Shown here piece after piece: positions 37,127-46,453 of a stretch of DNA of 64,000 nucleotides. The stretch covers positions 24,156 through 88,155 of the forward strand of contig JBNKKH010000035.1 in assembly GCA_050291725.1 (NCBI GenBank), given 5' to 3'. This stretch comes from JAAGZL01 sp050291725. GTDB taxonomy: Bacteria; Pseudomonadota; Gammaproteobacteria; Chromatiales; Chromatiaceae. Made by a program: the position numbers and the translations under genes. The notes under the pieces were generated by a model. The model ran no database searches. It was not told the DNA's origin and saw nothing but the letters and a program-made list of their open reading frames with translations. Every line of letters starts with the position of its first letter. The first letter of the stretch is position 1.

Positions 37127-38896
37127 CTACGAGAAAAGATTCCTTAACCAACCCTTCTTCTGATGTTCAACTGACCCTTTCTCATTATGACTATGGCGGA
37201 CTGGTCGCACTAGAAAATTCTTCATACACTGGTTACAAATCTGTCTATACAGATCATTCGATTCTTTGAGTAAGGCTTCCTTATCGTGAATAAAATAGTC
37301 TGTCGCGCTATCGGTAAAGGCATCAGCAATCTTCTGAAACCCTTCAAATGTTTCTGCAATTACAAACTGGAGAGATTGGTTACCCAGAAACCCCAGATCG
37401 TCAATCATCTCTCTGAGACTCTTCTCCTCTTCACTCTTAACCATAAGATTTTGCAGACGCAACTTTAGAGCCTCATTAAACATAGTAAATTGGGTGACTT
37501 TTTCATCATCTGAACTGGTTAAACTTTGATCTATCACCTCTTTCAGTTGGGCTATATTCAGAATCAGATGGTAAGTACTTAGATCAGATATATACTTACG
37601 CATAGTAGTAAAATCTACCTTCTGCTCAGTATATTCAAGGAATTCGCTATTTGAATAGAGGATAGAGTAAATCCTTATCCAATCAGTTAGGCGCTCTACC
37701 CCAACCGATGTAGACAAACCTAGAGAGGTGCGCTCCAGTTCAAGAAACTGTTTCCCCGCTGCAGCCTTCTGCAATGCTGGGGATATTTCGAACACTCCAT
37801 CCAAACCGATAATCTTCTCTTGGGCAATCCTGATATTCTCTTTATCCTCACTATTAATCATGCTGGTATCTTCTGCCAGTTGGCTAAGATACTCTTTAGT
37901 TATAGCGAGTTCAGATTGAATTCCATTGTGGTATAGCTTCATGCGATCTTCAGCATGGCGATACTCGTCAATGAAGGTTAGTGCAAGCTTCTTCAATATC
38001 GCCTGTTGATCATGGTTCACTAACAGCATCAGATCTTCCAATATATCTCGAGCATTCTGCGTTAGTTTTGATGGACACCTATAGCCCCAAATTCTACTAA
38101 TGATCTTCACATATGCTCGAAAGTTATCATCTAGCAGAACATCATGCTCCTTTATATGACGAAACAGACTATTAACCGCCAACCTAAATTTAAGTTGCTG
38201 CAGTATAGTGGGCTCAATTCCAGTATTCAGATAGTGTTTAAACAGGACCTGCTCATCATCCTCACTATCTTTCATTCTGATAGTACTGTCCTGTTCCTCT
38301 GGCTCACCACAGGCAAACACTGCCATTAAATATGGCTTGATGGTTAAATATTTATAGTTTGATTTTATCTCGCGCGTCAGTCGCTCAATCAATCTTGAAC
38401 AGGTCGTAGCATGTTTCAGAGGAAAATTACTATATTTTTGGAGTACGGCTGATACGACTTGGCGCCCTTTTTCAATCCTAATCAGATCATCTCGGTATTG
38501 CTTTACCAGATCGTCAGACAGTTTTTCCACATCTCTTTGCTTATATCCAGCACGCACCTTAAGCAAGAACTCTGAAGGCATTTTGGTACTGATGTATATA
38601 TTTGAGAGTTCTGCGCCAAATTGTTTTTCTAGCTCCGCAGATATATCCAAATAGGTAACATTAGCAAATTTATCACTGTTATCTTTTAGACTGTTTTCCA
38701 CATCATCTATTAGAACAGTTGCTATCTCCTCTAGCTTTGCACTTGCAGAGGCAATTTTGTGTTCATTACACAACTGATTGAAGAAGGCTGAAAACTCTGG
38801 AGCATGCATATAATCCTTAATAGTGCGAATTACGGCATCTACATCTCTGTTGATATAGAGCTTACGTAACTCCTCTTTGAATTGACTTATCTCCAT
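37127..38896 (-). CDS. Unrecognised large helical protein, 589 residues
   Basis: I do not recognise this protein. It is acidic/basic mixed and almost wholly helical in character, with several coiled-coil-prone stretches (for example RMKLYHNGIQSELAITKEYLSQLAEDT, about residues 325-351, and DKENIRIAQEKI). It has no signal peptide, membrane helix, nucleotide-binding loop or obvious catalytic motif. A Cys pair (CNQC, about 556-559) and a short C-terminal amphipathic end (KKGWLRNLFS) are notable; the latter could touch membrane. It lies between uvrB and the 334-residue unknown gene, all on the minus strand. Function unknown. Confidence 0.75.
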   Translation of the reverse strand: MEISQFKEELRKLYINRDVDAVIRTIKDYMHAPEFSAFFNQLCNEHKIASASAKLEEIATVLIDDVENSLKDNSDKFANVTYLDISAELEKQFGAELSNIYISTKMPSEFLLKVRAGYKQRDVEKLSDDLVKQYRDDLIRIEKGRQVVSAVLQKYSNFPLKHATTCSRLIERLTREIKSNYKYLTIKPYLMAVFACGEPEEQDSTIRMKDSEDDEQVLFKHYLNTGIEPTILQQLKFRLAVNSLFRHIKEHDVLLDDNFRAYVKIISRIWGYRCPSKLTQNARDILEDLMLLVNHDQQAILKKLALTFIDEYRHAEDRMKLYHNGIQSELAITKEYLSQLAEDTSMINSEDKENIRIAQEKIIGLDGVFEISPALQKAAAGKQFLELERTSLGLSTSVGVERLTDWIRIYSILYSNSEFLEYTEQKVDFTTMRKYISDLSTYHLILNIAQLKEVIDQSLTSSDDEKVTQFTMFNEALKLRLQNLMVKSEEEKSLREMIDDLGFLGNQSLQFVIAETFEGFQKIADAFTDSATDYFIHDKEALLKESNDLYRQICNQCMKNFLVRPVRHSHNEKGSVEHQKKGWLRNLFS

Positions 38897-39006
38897 TTAT
38901 ATTTCCATTAATATCCACAAAGTCTATGTCATAAACTATTGTCGGCTATTTAGTGGCTAACTTGAGATCAAAACCATATCACCCTATCCAGTTAATCAGA
39001 TGGTGA

Positions 39007-41013
39007 TTAAACCAATATCCCCTTAGATTGCAACACTCTAATCTGATCTCGCACTGCTGCTGCCTCTTCAAACTCAAGATCTCTGGCATGCTGGTACATT
39101 TTCTGTTCTAACTGCTTGATCTTTCGGCTCATTTCAGTTGCGGACAGAGACGCATATTCCAGCTGTTCCTCAGCGACCATGGCATACTCTTTGGCGGGTA
39201 CCGGCGCTCCAGGCCTTGCTCCCTCCATCACATCTTTTATTGCCTTCTGTACACTCTGAGGTGTGATGTCATGCTCCAGATTAAAGGCGATCTGTTTATT
39301 TCTGCGGCGTTCAGTTTCATCCATTGCCCTCTGCATGGAGCCAGTTATCCTATCAGCATATAGTATAGCCTTGCCGTTGATGTTTCTGGCAGCACGGCCA
39401 ATTGTTTGAATCAGAGAGCCTTCTGAACGTAGAAACCCCTCCTTATCTGCATCCAGTATAGCCACCAGGGAGACCTCAGGCATATCCAGGCCTTCCCGCA
39501 GAAGATTGATCCCCACCAGAACATCAAACTCGCCCAGACGTAGATCACGGATAATCTCTACCCGTTCTACAGTATCAATATCTGAGTGCAGATAACGCAC
39601 CCGCACCCCATGTTCATTCAGATAATCTGTTAGGTCTTCAGCCATGCGTTTGGTCAGAGTGGTAACCAGTACACGCTCTTGCACCGCTACTCGTTTATGT
39701 ATCTCCGAGAGCAGATCATCCACTTGGGTAGTAACCGGGCGAATCTCCAGATCAGGATCTACCAGTCCGGTGGGGCGAACCACCTGCTCTACCACCTTAC
39801 CAGAGCGGTTTAGTTCATACTCCCTGGGTGTGGCGGAGACGTAAATGGTCTGGGGGGCGCGCGCCTCAAACTCCTCGAACATTAGGGGGCGATTGTCTAA
39901 AGCCGATGGCAGCCTGAAGCCATATCCCACCAGATTCTCCTTGCGGGAACGATCACCCTTGTACATGCCCCCTACCTGTGGAATAGATACATGGCTCTCA
40001 TCTACAACTAGAAGAGCATCATCCGGCAGATAGTCCAAAAGAGTTGGAGGTGCCTCACCAGGACCACGACCAGACAGATAGCGCGAGTAGTTCTCGATTC
40101 CAGAGCAGTAGCCCAACTCCAGAATCATCTCCATATCGTACATAGTGCGCTGTTCCAGGCGCTGCGCCTCCACCAGTTTGTCATTTTCCCTAAAGTGCTT
40201 CAGCCGCTCTTTTAGCTCCTCTTTGATCTTATCCACAGCTCCCAGCAGAGTCTCCCTGGGAGTTACATAGTGGGATTTGGGATAGATGGTGTAACGCGGC
40301 ATTTTACGCAGCACCTCTCCTGTGAGGGGATCGAACAGCGAAATAGACTCCACCTCATCATCGAATAGCTCTATGCGTACAGCCTCTCCACTAGACTCCG
40401 CCGGATAGACATCTATAACCTCACCTCGTACGCGGTAGGTTGCGCGGTGCAACTCTACATCATTGCGACTATATTGCAGCTCCGCCAGACGCCGCAGAAT
40501 AGTTCTCTGGTCTATGCTCTCCCCTCGCACCAGATGCAGCACCATGCTCAGGTAAGCTCGCGGATCGCCCAAACCATAGATGCAGGATACGGTAGCCACA
40601 ATAATTGTATCTGGGCGTTCCAATAGGGCCTTAGTGGCTGAGAGACGCATCTGCTCAATATGCTCATTGATAGAGGCGTCTTTTTCAATAAAGGTGTCTG
40701 AAGAGGGTACATAGGCCTCTGGCTGGTAGTAGTCGTAGTATGATACGAAGTACTCCACTGCATTTTCCGGAAAGAACTCCTTCATCTCTCCGTATAGCTG
40801 GGCTGCCAAGGTCTTATTGTGGGCTAGAATAATGGTTGGGCGCTTGAGCTCCTGAATAACATTAGCAATGGTAAAGGTCTTGCCAGAACCGGTAACCCCC
40901 AGTAAAGTTATCCCCGCCTCTCCATCTGTCAGGCCATCTATCAGCTCCAGGATAGCCTGAGGCTGATCTCCTGCTGGTGCAAAATCGGCAACTAATTCAA
41001 AATCTTTTGGCAT
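39007..41013 (-). CDS. uvrB: Excinuclease ABC subunit B
   Basis: This 668-residue DNA-damage helicase-like protein has Walker A GVTGSGKTFT (about residues 40-49), the beta-hairpin region (YYDYYQPEAYVPSSDTFIEKD), DESHV, helicase motifs (GRAARN) and a C-terminal UVR domain for UvrC (MSRKIKQLEQKMYQHARDLEFEEAAAVRDQI). No convincing LexA box was seen in the 112 bases upstream. Divergent from the aminotransferase gene, an arrangement seen in many gammaproteobacteria. Confidence 0.97.
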   Translation of the reverse strand: MPKDFELVADFAPAGDQPQAILELIDGLTDGEAGITLLGVTGSGKTFTIANVIQELKRPTIILAHNKTLAAQLYGEMKEFFPENAVEYFVSYYDYYQPEAYVPSSDTFIEKDASINEHIEQMRLSATKALLERPDTIIVATVSCIYGLGDPRAYLSMVLHLVRGESIDQRTILRRLAELQYSRNDVELHRATYRVRGEVIDVYPAESSGEAVRIELFDDEVESISLFDPLTGEVLRKMPRYTIYPKSHYVTPRETLLGAVDKIKEELKERLKHFRENDKLVEAQRLEQRTMYDMEMILELGYCSGIENYSRYLSGRGPGEAPPTLLDYLPDDALLVVDESHVSIPQVGGMYKGDRSRKENLVGYGFRLPSALDNRPLMFEEFEARAPQTIYVSATPREYELNRSGKVVEQVVRPTGLVDPDLEIRPVTTQVDDLLSEIHKRVAVQERVLVTTLTKRMAEDLTDYLNEHGVRVRYLHSDIDTVERVEIIRDLRLGEFDVLVGINLLREGLDMPEVSLVAILDADKEGFLRSEGSLIQTIGRAARNINGKAILYADRITGSMQRAMDETERRRNKQIAFNLEHDITPQSVQKAIKDVMEGARPGAPVPAKEYAMVAEEQLEYASLSATEMSRKIKQLEQKMYQHARDLEFEEAAAVRDQIRVLQSKGILV

Positions 41014-41125
41014 AAGGGATTCTTCTTACAGCAAGGATTAGCTATCATTAGCTCTTACGAACATGTTGTTAGTCTACTATCAAGGAAGTGTTTTCTACAC
41101 CGTTAACTACTGGAATCTTTAAATA

Positions 41126-42313
41126 ATGAGCATAAAACTTTCATCTCGCGTTCAAGCCGTGAAACCATCTCCAACCCTAGCTGTTACCTCCCGTGCGGCA
41201 GAGATGCGCGCTGCTGGCAAAGATATTATAGGACTGGGGGCAGGCGAACCTGACTTTGACACACCTGATCATATTAAACAGGCAGCCATTAAGGCCATAA
41301 ATGATGGGTTTACCAAGTACACCCCAGTAGACGGCACTCCCGGTCTGAAACAAGCCATTATCGAAAAATTTAAACGGGATAACGGTCTGGAGTACACAGC
41401 AGAAGAGATTCTAGTCTCATCTGGTGGTAAACAGAGCTTCTACAATCTGGCCCAAGCTGTTTTAGATAGCGATGATGAGGTGGTAATACCTACCCCTTAT
41501 TGGGTTTCATATCCCGACATGTCAATTCTGGCTGGTGGTGTGCCGGTTTTTGTCCACGCAGATGAAAAACAGAGTTTTAAAATCACCCCAAACCAGCTCA
41601 AGGCGGCAATAACAGACATGACTCGCCTGGTGGTACTCAATAGCCCATCTAACCCTACCGGTATGGCCTATACGCTTGAAGAGCTAGAGGCCCTAGGCAA
41701 GGTGCTGCGCGAATTTCCAAAGATTGTGATTGCCACTGATGATATGTACGAACATATCCTTTGGGATGATAAGCCTTTTGTGAATATCCTCAACGCCTGC
41801 CCAGACCTGAAAAATAGATGTCTGGTGTTAAACGGCGTGTCCAAAGCCTATTCCATGACTGGATGGCGCATCGGATATGCGGGCGGACCTGCCGCGATCA
41901 TCAAGGCCATGAAGAAAATTCAGTCTCAGAGCACCTCAAACCCGGTCTCAATCTCCCAGGTTGCGGCCCAGGCTGCACTAGAGGGTCCGCAGGATTGTAT
42001 CCAAGATATGCTGGTACACTTCAAACAGAGACACGATTACGTGGTGGACCGCCTTAACAAGATAAATGGCGTAACCTGTTTACCCACAGATGGGACTTTT
42101 TACTGTTTTCCCAACGTTCAGGCAGCAATAGAGCGCATAGATGGTGTAAAAAATGATGTGGAGTTGGCGGAACACCTGATTGAACATGCTGGGGTAGCCC
42201 TAGTACCTGGCTCTGCTTTCGGTTTATCCGGCCATGTGCGCATATCAATAGCAACCAGCCAGGAGAACCTGACCAACGCCCTAGACCGCCTGGAGCAAGC
42301 TCTGGGAAGTTAA
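41126..42313 (+). CDS. Class I PLP aminotransferase (aspartate aminotransferase-like)
   Basis: This 395-residue fold-type I enzyme has the PLP lysine K240 in NGVSKAYSMTGWRIGYA. The GAGEPDFDTPDHIK start, NSPSNPTGMAYTLEEL and the C-terminal Arg (HVRISIA) match the subgroup Ib aspartate/prephenate aminotransferases. Aspartate-oxoglutarate transamination is the likely role; prephenate use cannot be excluded. An intrinsic terminator follows. Confidence 0.92.
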   Translation: MSIKLSSRVQAVKPSPTLAVTSRAAEMRAAGKDIIGLGAGEPDFDTPDHIKQAAIKAINDGFTKYTPVDGTPGLKQAIIEKFKRDNGLEYTAEEILVSSGGKQSFYNLAQAVLDSDDEVVIPTPYWVSYPDMSILAGGVPVFVHADEKQSFKITPNQLKAAITDMTRLVVLNSPSNPTGMAYTLEELEALGKVLREFPKIVIATDDMYEHILWDDKPFVNILNACPDLKNRCLVLNGVSKAYSMTGWRIGYAGGPAAIIKAMKKIQSQSTSNPVSISQVAAQAALEGPQDCIQDMLVHFKQRHDYVVDRLNKINGVTCLPTDGTFYCFPNVQAAIERIDGVKNDVELAEHLIEHAGVALVPGSAFGLSGHVRISIATSQENLTNALDRLEQALGS

Positions 42314-42334
42314 CAGCTGAATCATCCATCATTT

Positions 42335-42368
42335 AAGGAACCTCCAGATCTGGGGGTTCCTTTTTTTT
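42335..42368 (+). terminator. Intrinsic terminator after the aminotransferase
   Basis: AAGGAACC-x-CCA pairs with TGG-x-GGTTCCTT around GATC, followed by eight T or more. It is 22 bases past the stop codon. Confidence 0.92.
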
Positions 42369-42465
42369 ACTCTCATAGATAGACTAGCAACAACGCCTAG
42401 AGATTAGGCGGAAGCGACAATTAACTGCGCAAGGATATGCGCACAAACAAAACGAGGGAACGTAC

Positions 42466-43020
42466 ATGAGCAAGCCTGCCTTCTTGCCACTGGCTGTCAG
42501 TGGCTTCACCTTACTTGAGACAATAACCACCCTATCCGTTGCATGTATTCTATTAGCAGTTGGAATACCGTCGTTTCAGACCACTATCCAGAACAATCGC
42601 ATGTCTGCGGCGGTATACAGCTTCATGACTCATCTTTACCTGGCACGCAGTGAGGCAATAAATAGAGGTATTAGCATTGTACTTTGCCCATCATTAGATG
42701 GAGAAAGTTGTGCCGACACAACAGATTGGGATGATGGTTTTATTATGTATGTCGACAATAATAAAGATAGAAACCTTGATCCCGGAGAGCAAATTCTTAA
42801 ACACATCAACATGGATTATGACTCGATACGCATAAGTTCCACCACTGGCCGCAAAAAAACCCTCTACCATCCCAGCGGATACGCATTTGGCTACAACCTT
42901 ACATTCACTTTTTGCGGAATTAATAACCAAGTAGCTCCAAGGGCGATTATTGTCAGCAATATCGGCAGAGCGCATGTTTCCCATACAAAATGGGATGGCA
43001 CCCCACTTGATTGTAACTAG
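42466..43020 (+). CDS. FimT/GspH-family type IV pseudopilin
   Basis: This 184-residue protein has a prepilin leader and the motif G-FTLLETITTLSVACILLAVGIPSF (Gly at about residue 13, Glu at +5), the peptidase PilD site and membrane helix of minor pilins. The C-terminal domain has four cysteines (CPSLDGESC, FCGINN, LDCN) likely forming disulfides, the GspH/FimT pattern. Minor pilins usually cluster with pilV-pilW-pilX-pilY1; this one stands alone, right before tRNA-Asn. FimT-type proteins can bind DNA during uptake; that role is only a possibility here. Confidence 0.85.
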   Translation: MSKPAFLPLAVSGFTLLETITTLSVACILLAVGIPSFQTTIQNNRMSAAVYSFMTHLYLARSEAINRGISIVLCPSLDGESCADTTDWDDGFIMYVDNNKDRNLDPGEQILKHINMDYDSIRISSTTGRKKTLYHPSGYAFGYNLTFTFCGINNQVAPRAIIVSNIGRAHVSHTKWDGTPLDCN

Positions 43021-43077
43021 AATTAACAGAATGCTATTGACCAGGAGGTGCCAGATGATTAATATACGCGCCTTCAT

Positions 43078-43153
43078 TCCCTGGTAGCTCAGTCGGTAGA
43101 GCGGGTGACTGTTAATCACTAGGTCGGCGGTTCGAGCCCGTCCCAGGGAGCCA
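43078..43153 (+). tRNA. tRNA-Asn (GTT)
   Basis: A 76-base cloverleaf: acceptor TCCCTGG/CCAGGGA, D-arm GCTC...GAGC, anticodon loop CTGTTAA (anticodon GTT), T-arm GGCGG TTCGAGC CCGTC, discriminator G and encoded CCA. A terminator follows at once. Confidence 0.95.
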
Positions 43154-43162
43154 AATGAAATC

Positions 43163-43199
43163 AAGGGCTTAGCTGAAATCAGCTAGGCCCTTTGTTTTT
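43163..43199 (+). terminator. Terminator after tRNA-Asn
   Basis: AAGGGC..AGCTGA pairs with TCAGCT..GCCCTT around AA, with a 2-by-2 internal mismatch, and is followed by TGTTTTT. It is 10 bases past the tRNA CCA end. Confidence 0.88.
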
Positions 43200-43247
43200 G
43201 CAGGTAAATTCTGGTTCATCCTGGCCGCCTCAAATGTGCGGCCTGCA

Positions 43248-45887
43248 TCAAACATTAGGAGGCAAAGCGTCTGAATGCTCTAATGGTGTGGAGTCGGTGG
43301 CAGTGTCATCCCTATCATTTTGATACAGATGTGAGTCAGGAAAGGCACTGATAATCGACAAACAAAATGCTGAAAAATAGGGTAACGACTGCACCAAGAG
43401 TACTGTAACCCATAAAATAATATCCCAGGTATCCACAGGCAACTGTATATAAATTGCCGCAGCAGCCAACCACAGGGCCAGCATAATCAGTGTCTCTTCG
43501 GACGCTGCAGCAATTGCCTTAATTAAAGCTGCAGATTTCTCTTTTTTGGGTGTACGCACAAACGGTCTACCGTCGGTAAACAGGCCAGACCACATAGCTT
43601 TAGCAATTGTGTGGGAAAGTGACAAACCAGCTAATGCCGCCGCAACCGTCTCCCTTAAAGAACCTACAATCTGTGCCCCATGATAGAGGTAAATTACTTT
43701 TGCGATCTTAAAGCTGAATAGTGTGAGGGGCAAAATCGAGAATACAACCAGGGGTGGATCGATATCGTTTGGCATAGTTATAAGCGCTATCGACCAAGCT
43801 ATAGCTGCAAAGTTGAAAATTATATTAATGCCATCTGTAATCCACGGCAGCCATCCGGCCACGAAGTGATAACGTTGGCCTGTGGTCAGTTTACTTTTGG
43901 TCAGCCCTAATATCTCCCGCGCATGATAACGCAGTATCTGCATAGCCCCATAAGCCCACCTAAAGCGTTGATTTTTATAGTCTTGGAAACTATCTGGCAT
44001 AAGGCCTTTGCCATAACTTTTTGATGTGTATACTGCTTGATAACCAGCAGAAAATATCATAAAACCCAATTGAGCATCTTCAGTAATAGTCTTCTCGCCC
44101 CAACCACCTACCTCCTCCAAGCATGAACGTCTAACCATAGTCATGGTGCCATGTTGAATAATCGCATTGCGCTCATTACGGGTAACCATACCGATATGGA
44201 AAAAGCCGCGATACTCGGCAAAACACATAGCCTTAAAGCTGTTTTCATTCAAATCACGATAATCCTGCGGAGCTTGCACAATAGCCACATTCTCTTGACT
44301 GAACTGGGGAACAAGATCACGTAACCAAGATGGTTTAACACAGTAGTCACTATCAATAACAGCAATAACTGTCGCCTCTGACGCAGTAACAGTCAGGGCA
44401 AAATTCAAAGCGCCCGCTTTAAAACCAGCTAACGGAGATTTATGGAAAAAACGAAACCTATCACCCAGAGTTTTACAGTGCTGTTCAACCGGCTTCCAAA
44501 CAGATTCATCTTTAGTATTGTTGTCTATAACAATGACTTCAAAGCGCGGATAATCAAGCTTTGCCAACGCATTAAGCGTTTCAATCAGCATATCGGGCGG
44601 TTCGTTGTAGGCCGGCACATGAATTGAAACCATTGGCAATTTGTCATCATCAAGAGATAAAGGTACTAATTCACGCCTTCTACCCCTTACCCACAATGTT
44701 TCTGCCCATTCGTGCGCTTCGATAAGAAGCACCATAATTACGCCCAGCATACCCAACATGAGGAATATGCCGACAATTACTGCTCCGACAGTCATATACT
44801 GCCGCGAATAATCGTAAGCAATCCAAACTACTACGGTGGTCAATAGATAAGCAATCATGGCCAAAAAAGTTCGACCACGACGGTTCAAAGTGATTGAATC
44901 GGTCAATAGTATGGTAAATACAATGCCAGCTAACAGAATTGAGAGGAGAGCAAGTGTTTGCCACTGTGGCAAGCCAACAATTGGCTTAACAAATTCAAAC
45001 TTGGCATTTCGTTCAACATCATAAACGCCCCAGTACGCCCCGACAGATCCCTCCAGAGTACGTTTCCATGGCTGATCAAACGCCTCCATGACATAATATA
45101 TATAGTTCTCTTGTTCCGCCCTATGTAAAAAACGGCGTAGAAACTTTGCCTCTGTGGCCACATCAGCAACAGAAAACTTAATTGTTCTGCCATTACTAGG
45201 CCATCCCACCTCCCCAATAATTATGGGCTTATCTGGGAACGTCTGTTTTAACAAGTTAATCTTCTCAACTACAAAATCAACTGCGGTATCAACATCAAGT
45301 CCCTCCCAATATGGCAGCATATGCACCGCTATGTAATCTACATGTTGAGCCAATTCAGGATGTTTCATCCATACGCTCCATGGCTCTGCAGTACCAACAG
45401 GCATCCCCAATTCTGCCCGAACATGGTCAAGGTATTTACCTAATTGTTCAACTGACAGCTCATTTCTAAGTATCACTTCGTTGCCAACAAGAACTCTTAC
45501 CACATTAGTTCGATTTTTATCCGCAATCCTGATTACATTTTCGATTTCTTTCTCATTCCGCTCTAGGCGTTTATCTATCCAAGCCCCTAGAGCCACATTG
45601 AGATCATATTTCTTGGCCAATTCAGGCACATGAGCCATTGGCCCGTCGACTGTATAGGTGCGAATTGCGTGTGTTTTACCAGAAAGGAGCGCCACATCTT
45701 GTTCAATTTGTTCAACTGTAGCCACCTTACCAACAATTGGATCATGCTCAGCACGCATAGGTGAAAAAGAGAAACCTTGAACCCTCTCTGGCCAAGCGGG
45801 CTCAATTTCTGGGCGATTCATGTAAGCCAGAAGTCCGTAGGTAACGGCTGCGACAATAACTGCAATAACTATATTAATTCGGATCAT
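43248..45887 (-). CDS. GH17-GT2 fusion, cyclic/linear beta-glucan synthase (NdvB-like)
   Basis: This 879-residue membrane protein has an N-terminal helix (about 4-23), then a GH17-like domain (about 35-305) with acid/base Glu in LVGNEVIL and nucleophile Glu in IIGEVGWPS. Several membrane helices follow, then a GT2 glycosyltransferase domain with VIDSDYCVKP (DxD), TEDAQLGF and QRFRWAYGAMQ (the QxxRW motif), and further helices. The architecture matches Pseudomonas NdvB-type beta-1,3-glucan synthases, in which the GH17 part acts as a transglycosylase on the product (family knowledge). It stands alone, so an osmo-glucan or biofilm glucan role is inferred. Confidence 0.85.
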   Translation of the reverse strand: MIRINIVIAVIVAAVTYGLLAYMNRPEIEPAWPERVQGFSFSPMRAEHDPIVGKVATVEQIEQDVALLSGKTHAIRTYTVDGPMAHVPELAKKYDLNVALGAWIDKRLERNEKEIENVIRIADKNRTNVVRVLVGNEVILRNELSVEQLGKYLDHVRAELGMPVGTAEPWSVWMKHPELAQHVDYIAVHMLPYWEGLDVDTAVDFVVEKINLLKQTFPDKPIIIGEVGWPSNGRTIKFSVADVATEAKFLRRFLHRAEQENYIYYVMEAFDQPWKRTLEGSVGAYWGVYDVERNAKFEFVKPIVGLPQWQTLALLSILLAGIVFTILLTDSITLNRRGRTFLAMIAYLLTTVVVWIAYDYSRQYMTVGAVIVGIFLMLGMLGVIMVLLIEAHEWAETLWVRGRRRELVPLSLDDDKLPMVSIHVPAYNEPPDMLIETLNALAKLDYPRFEVIVIDNNTKDESVWKPVEQHCKTLGDRFRFFHKSPLAGFKAGALNFALTVTASEATVIAVIDSDYCVKPSWLRDLVPQFSQENVAIVQAPQDYRDLNENSFKAMCFAEYRGFFHIGMVTRNERNAIIQHGTMTMVRRSCLEEVGGWGEKTITEDAQLGFMIFSAGYQAVYTSKSYGKGLMPDSFQDYKNQRFRWAYGAMQILRYHAREILGLTKSKLTTGQRYHFVAGWLPWITDGINIIFNFAAIAWSIALITMPNDIDPPLVVFSILPLTLFSFKIAKVIYLYHGAQIVGSLRETVAAALAGLSLSHTIAKAMWSGLFTDGRPFVRTPKKEKSAALIKAIAAASEETLIMLALWLAAAAIYIQLPVDTWDIILWVTVLLVQSLPYFSAFCLSIISAFPDSHLYQNDRDDTATDSTPLEHSDALPPNV

Positions 45888-46453
45888 TACAAATAAGGTT
45901 ATCCATTACTTCTTGATATTTAACTGTTTTATTCATTGTTCTGGTTGGTAGCATGAATAACATTGATGCCTACAGATAGAGATGTGCACATAAACTTAGA
46001 TAGGCAAAATCCATCAACAATCATCTCAATTTTTGCTTGGTAAATTTGAGCCATTTAGCTGTATTCATGAAGACGGCCTTCCATATTCAACAGGCCATTT
46101 TATCAGACTAATCAAATAGCTTATAGGCTTCCTTCAATCAAAAACTGGTGTAATTCATAGCCACATTTAGTAGTACTATTTTGCGTTTCAATCACTTTAA
46201 GTAGCAAAAACAGTTAAGTTACTTAGAAAACTGACAACTTGATAGCATAAACACCACCCCTGTTTTTTTTGCTATTATAATCAATAAGATATGATTAATA
46301 TGTGTTGTAACTAACATATTGCGCTAAATTTCACGCTTAGCGATATGTTTTTTGGATAGTTTTAAGGTATGCAGTATGGTTCTATTTCGATTAAACAAAA
46401 CTCTAAAATCAACCAATATACGGCTTGTCTAGTGTGAGTAGGAGCAGAAACTA
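45888..46453. other. 566-base AT-rich intergenic region
   Basis: This region separates the divergent glucan synthase and peroxidase genes. I see no open frame with a ribosome-binding site. It contains a TATAAT at 46276-46281 and a terminator-like hairpin at 46315-46353 on the plus strand (separate entry), which together could delimit a short RNA. A GGAG ribosome-binding site at the right end serves the GTG start of the peroxidase. Confidence 0.6.
46315..46353 (+). terminator. Terminator-like hairpin upstream of the peroxidase gene
   Basis: CATAT..CGCTAA (46315-46327) pairs with TTAGCG-ATATG (46337-46347) with a small bulge, followed by six T (46348-46353). No coding gene precedes it on the plus strand, so it either ends a small RNA starting near 46288 or attenuates the peroxidase/GGDEF-EAL leader. 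Confidence 0.6.

Noticed and set aside
41014..41125. Possible LexA box upstream of uvrB
   Set aside because: GAACATGTTGTTAG is only loosely palindromic and lacks CTGT-N8-ACAG.
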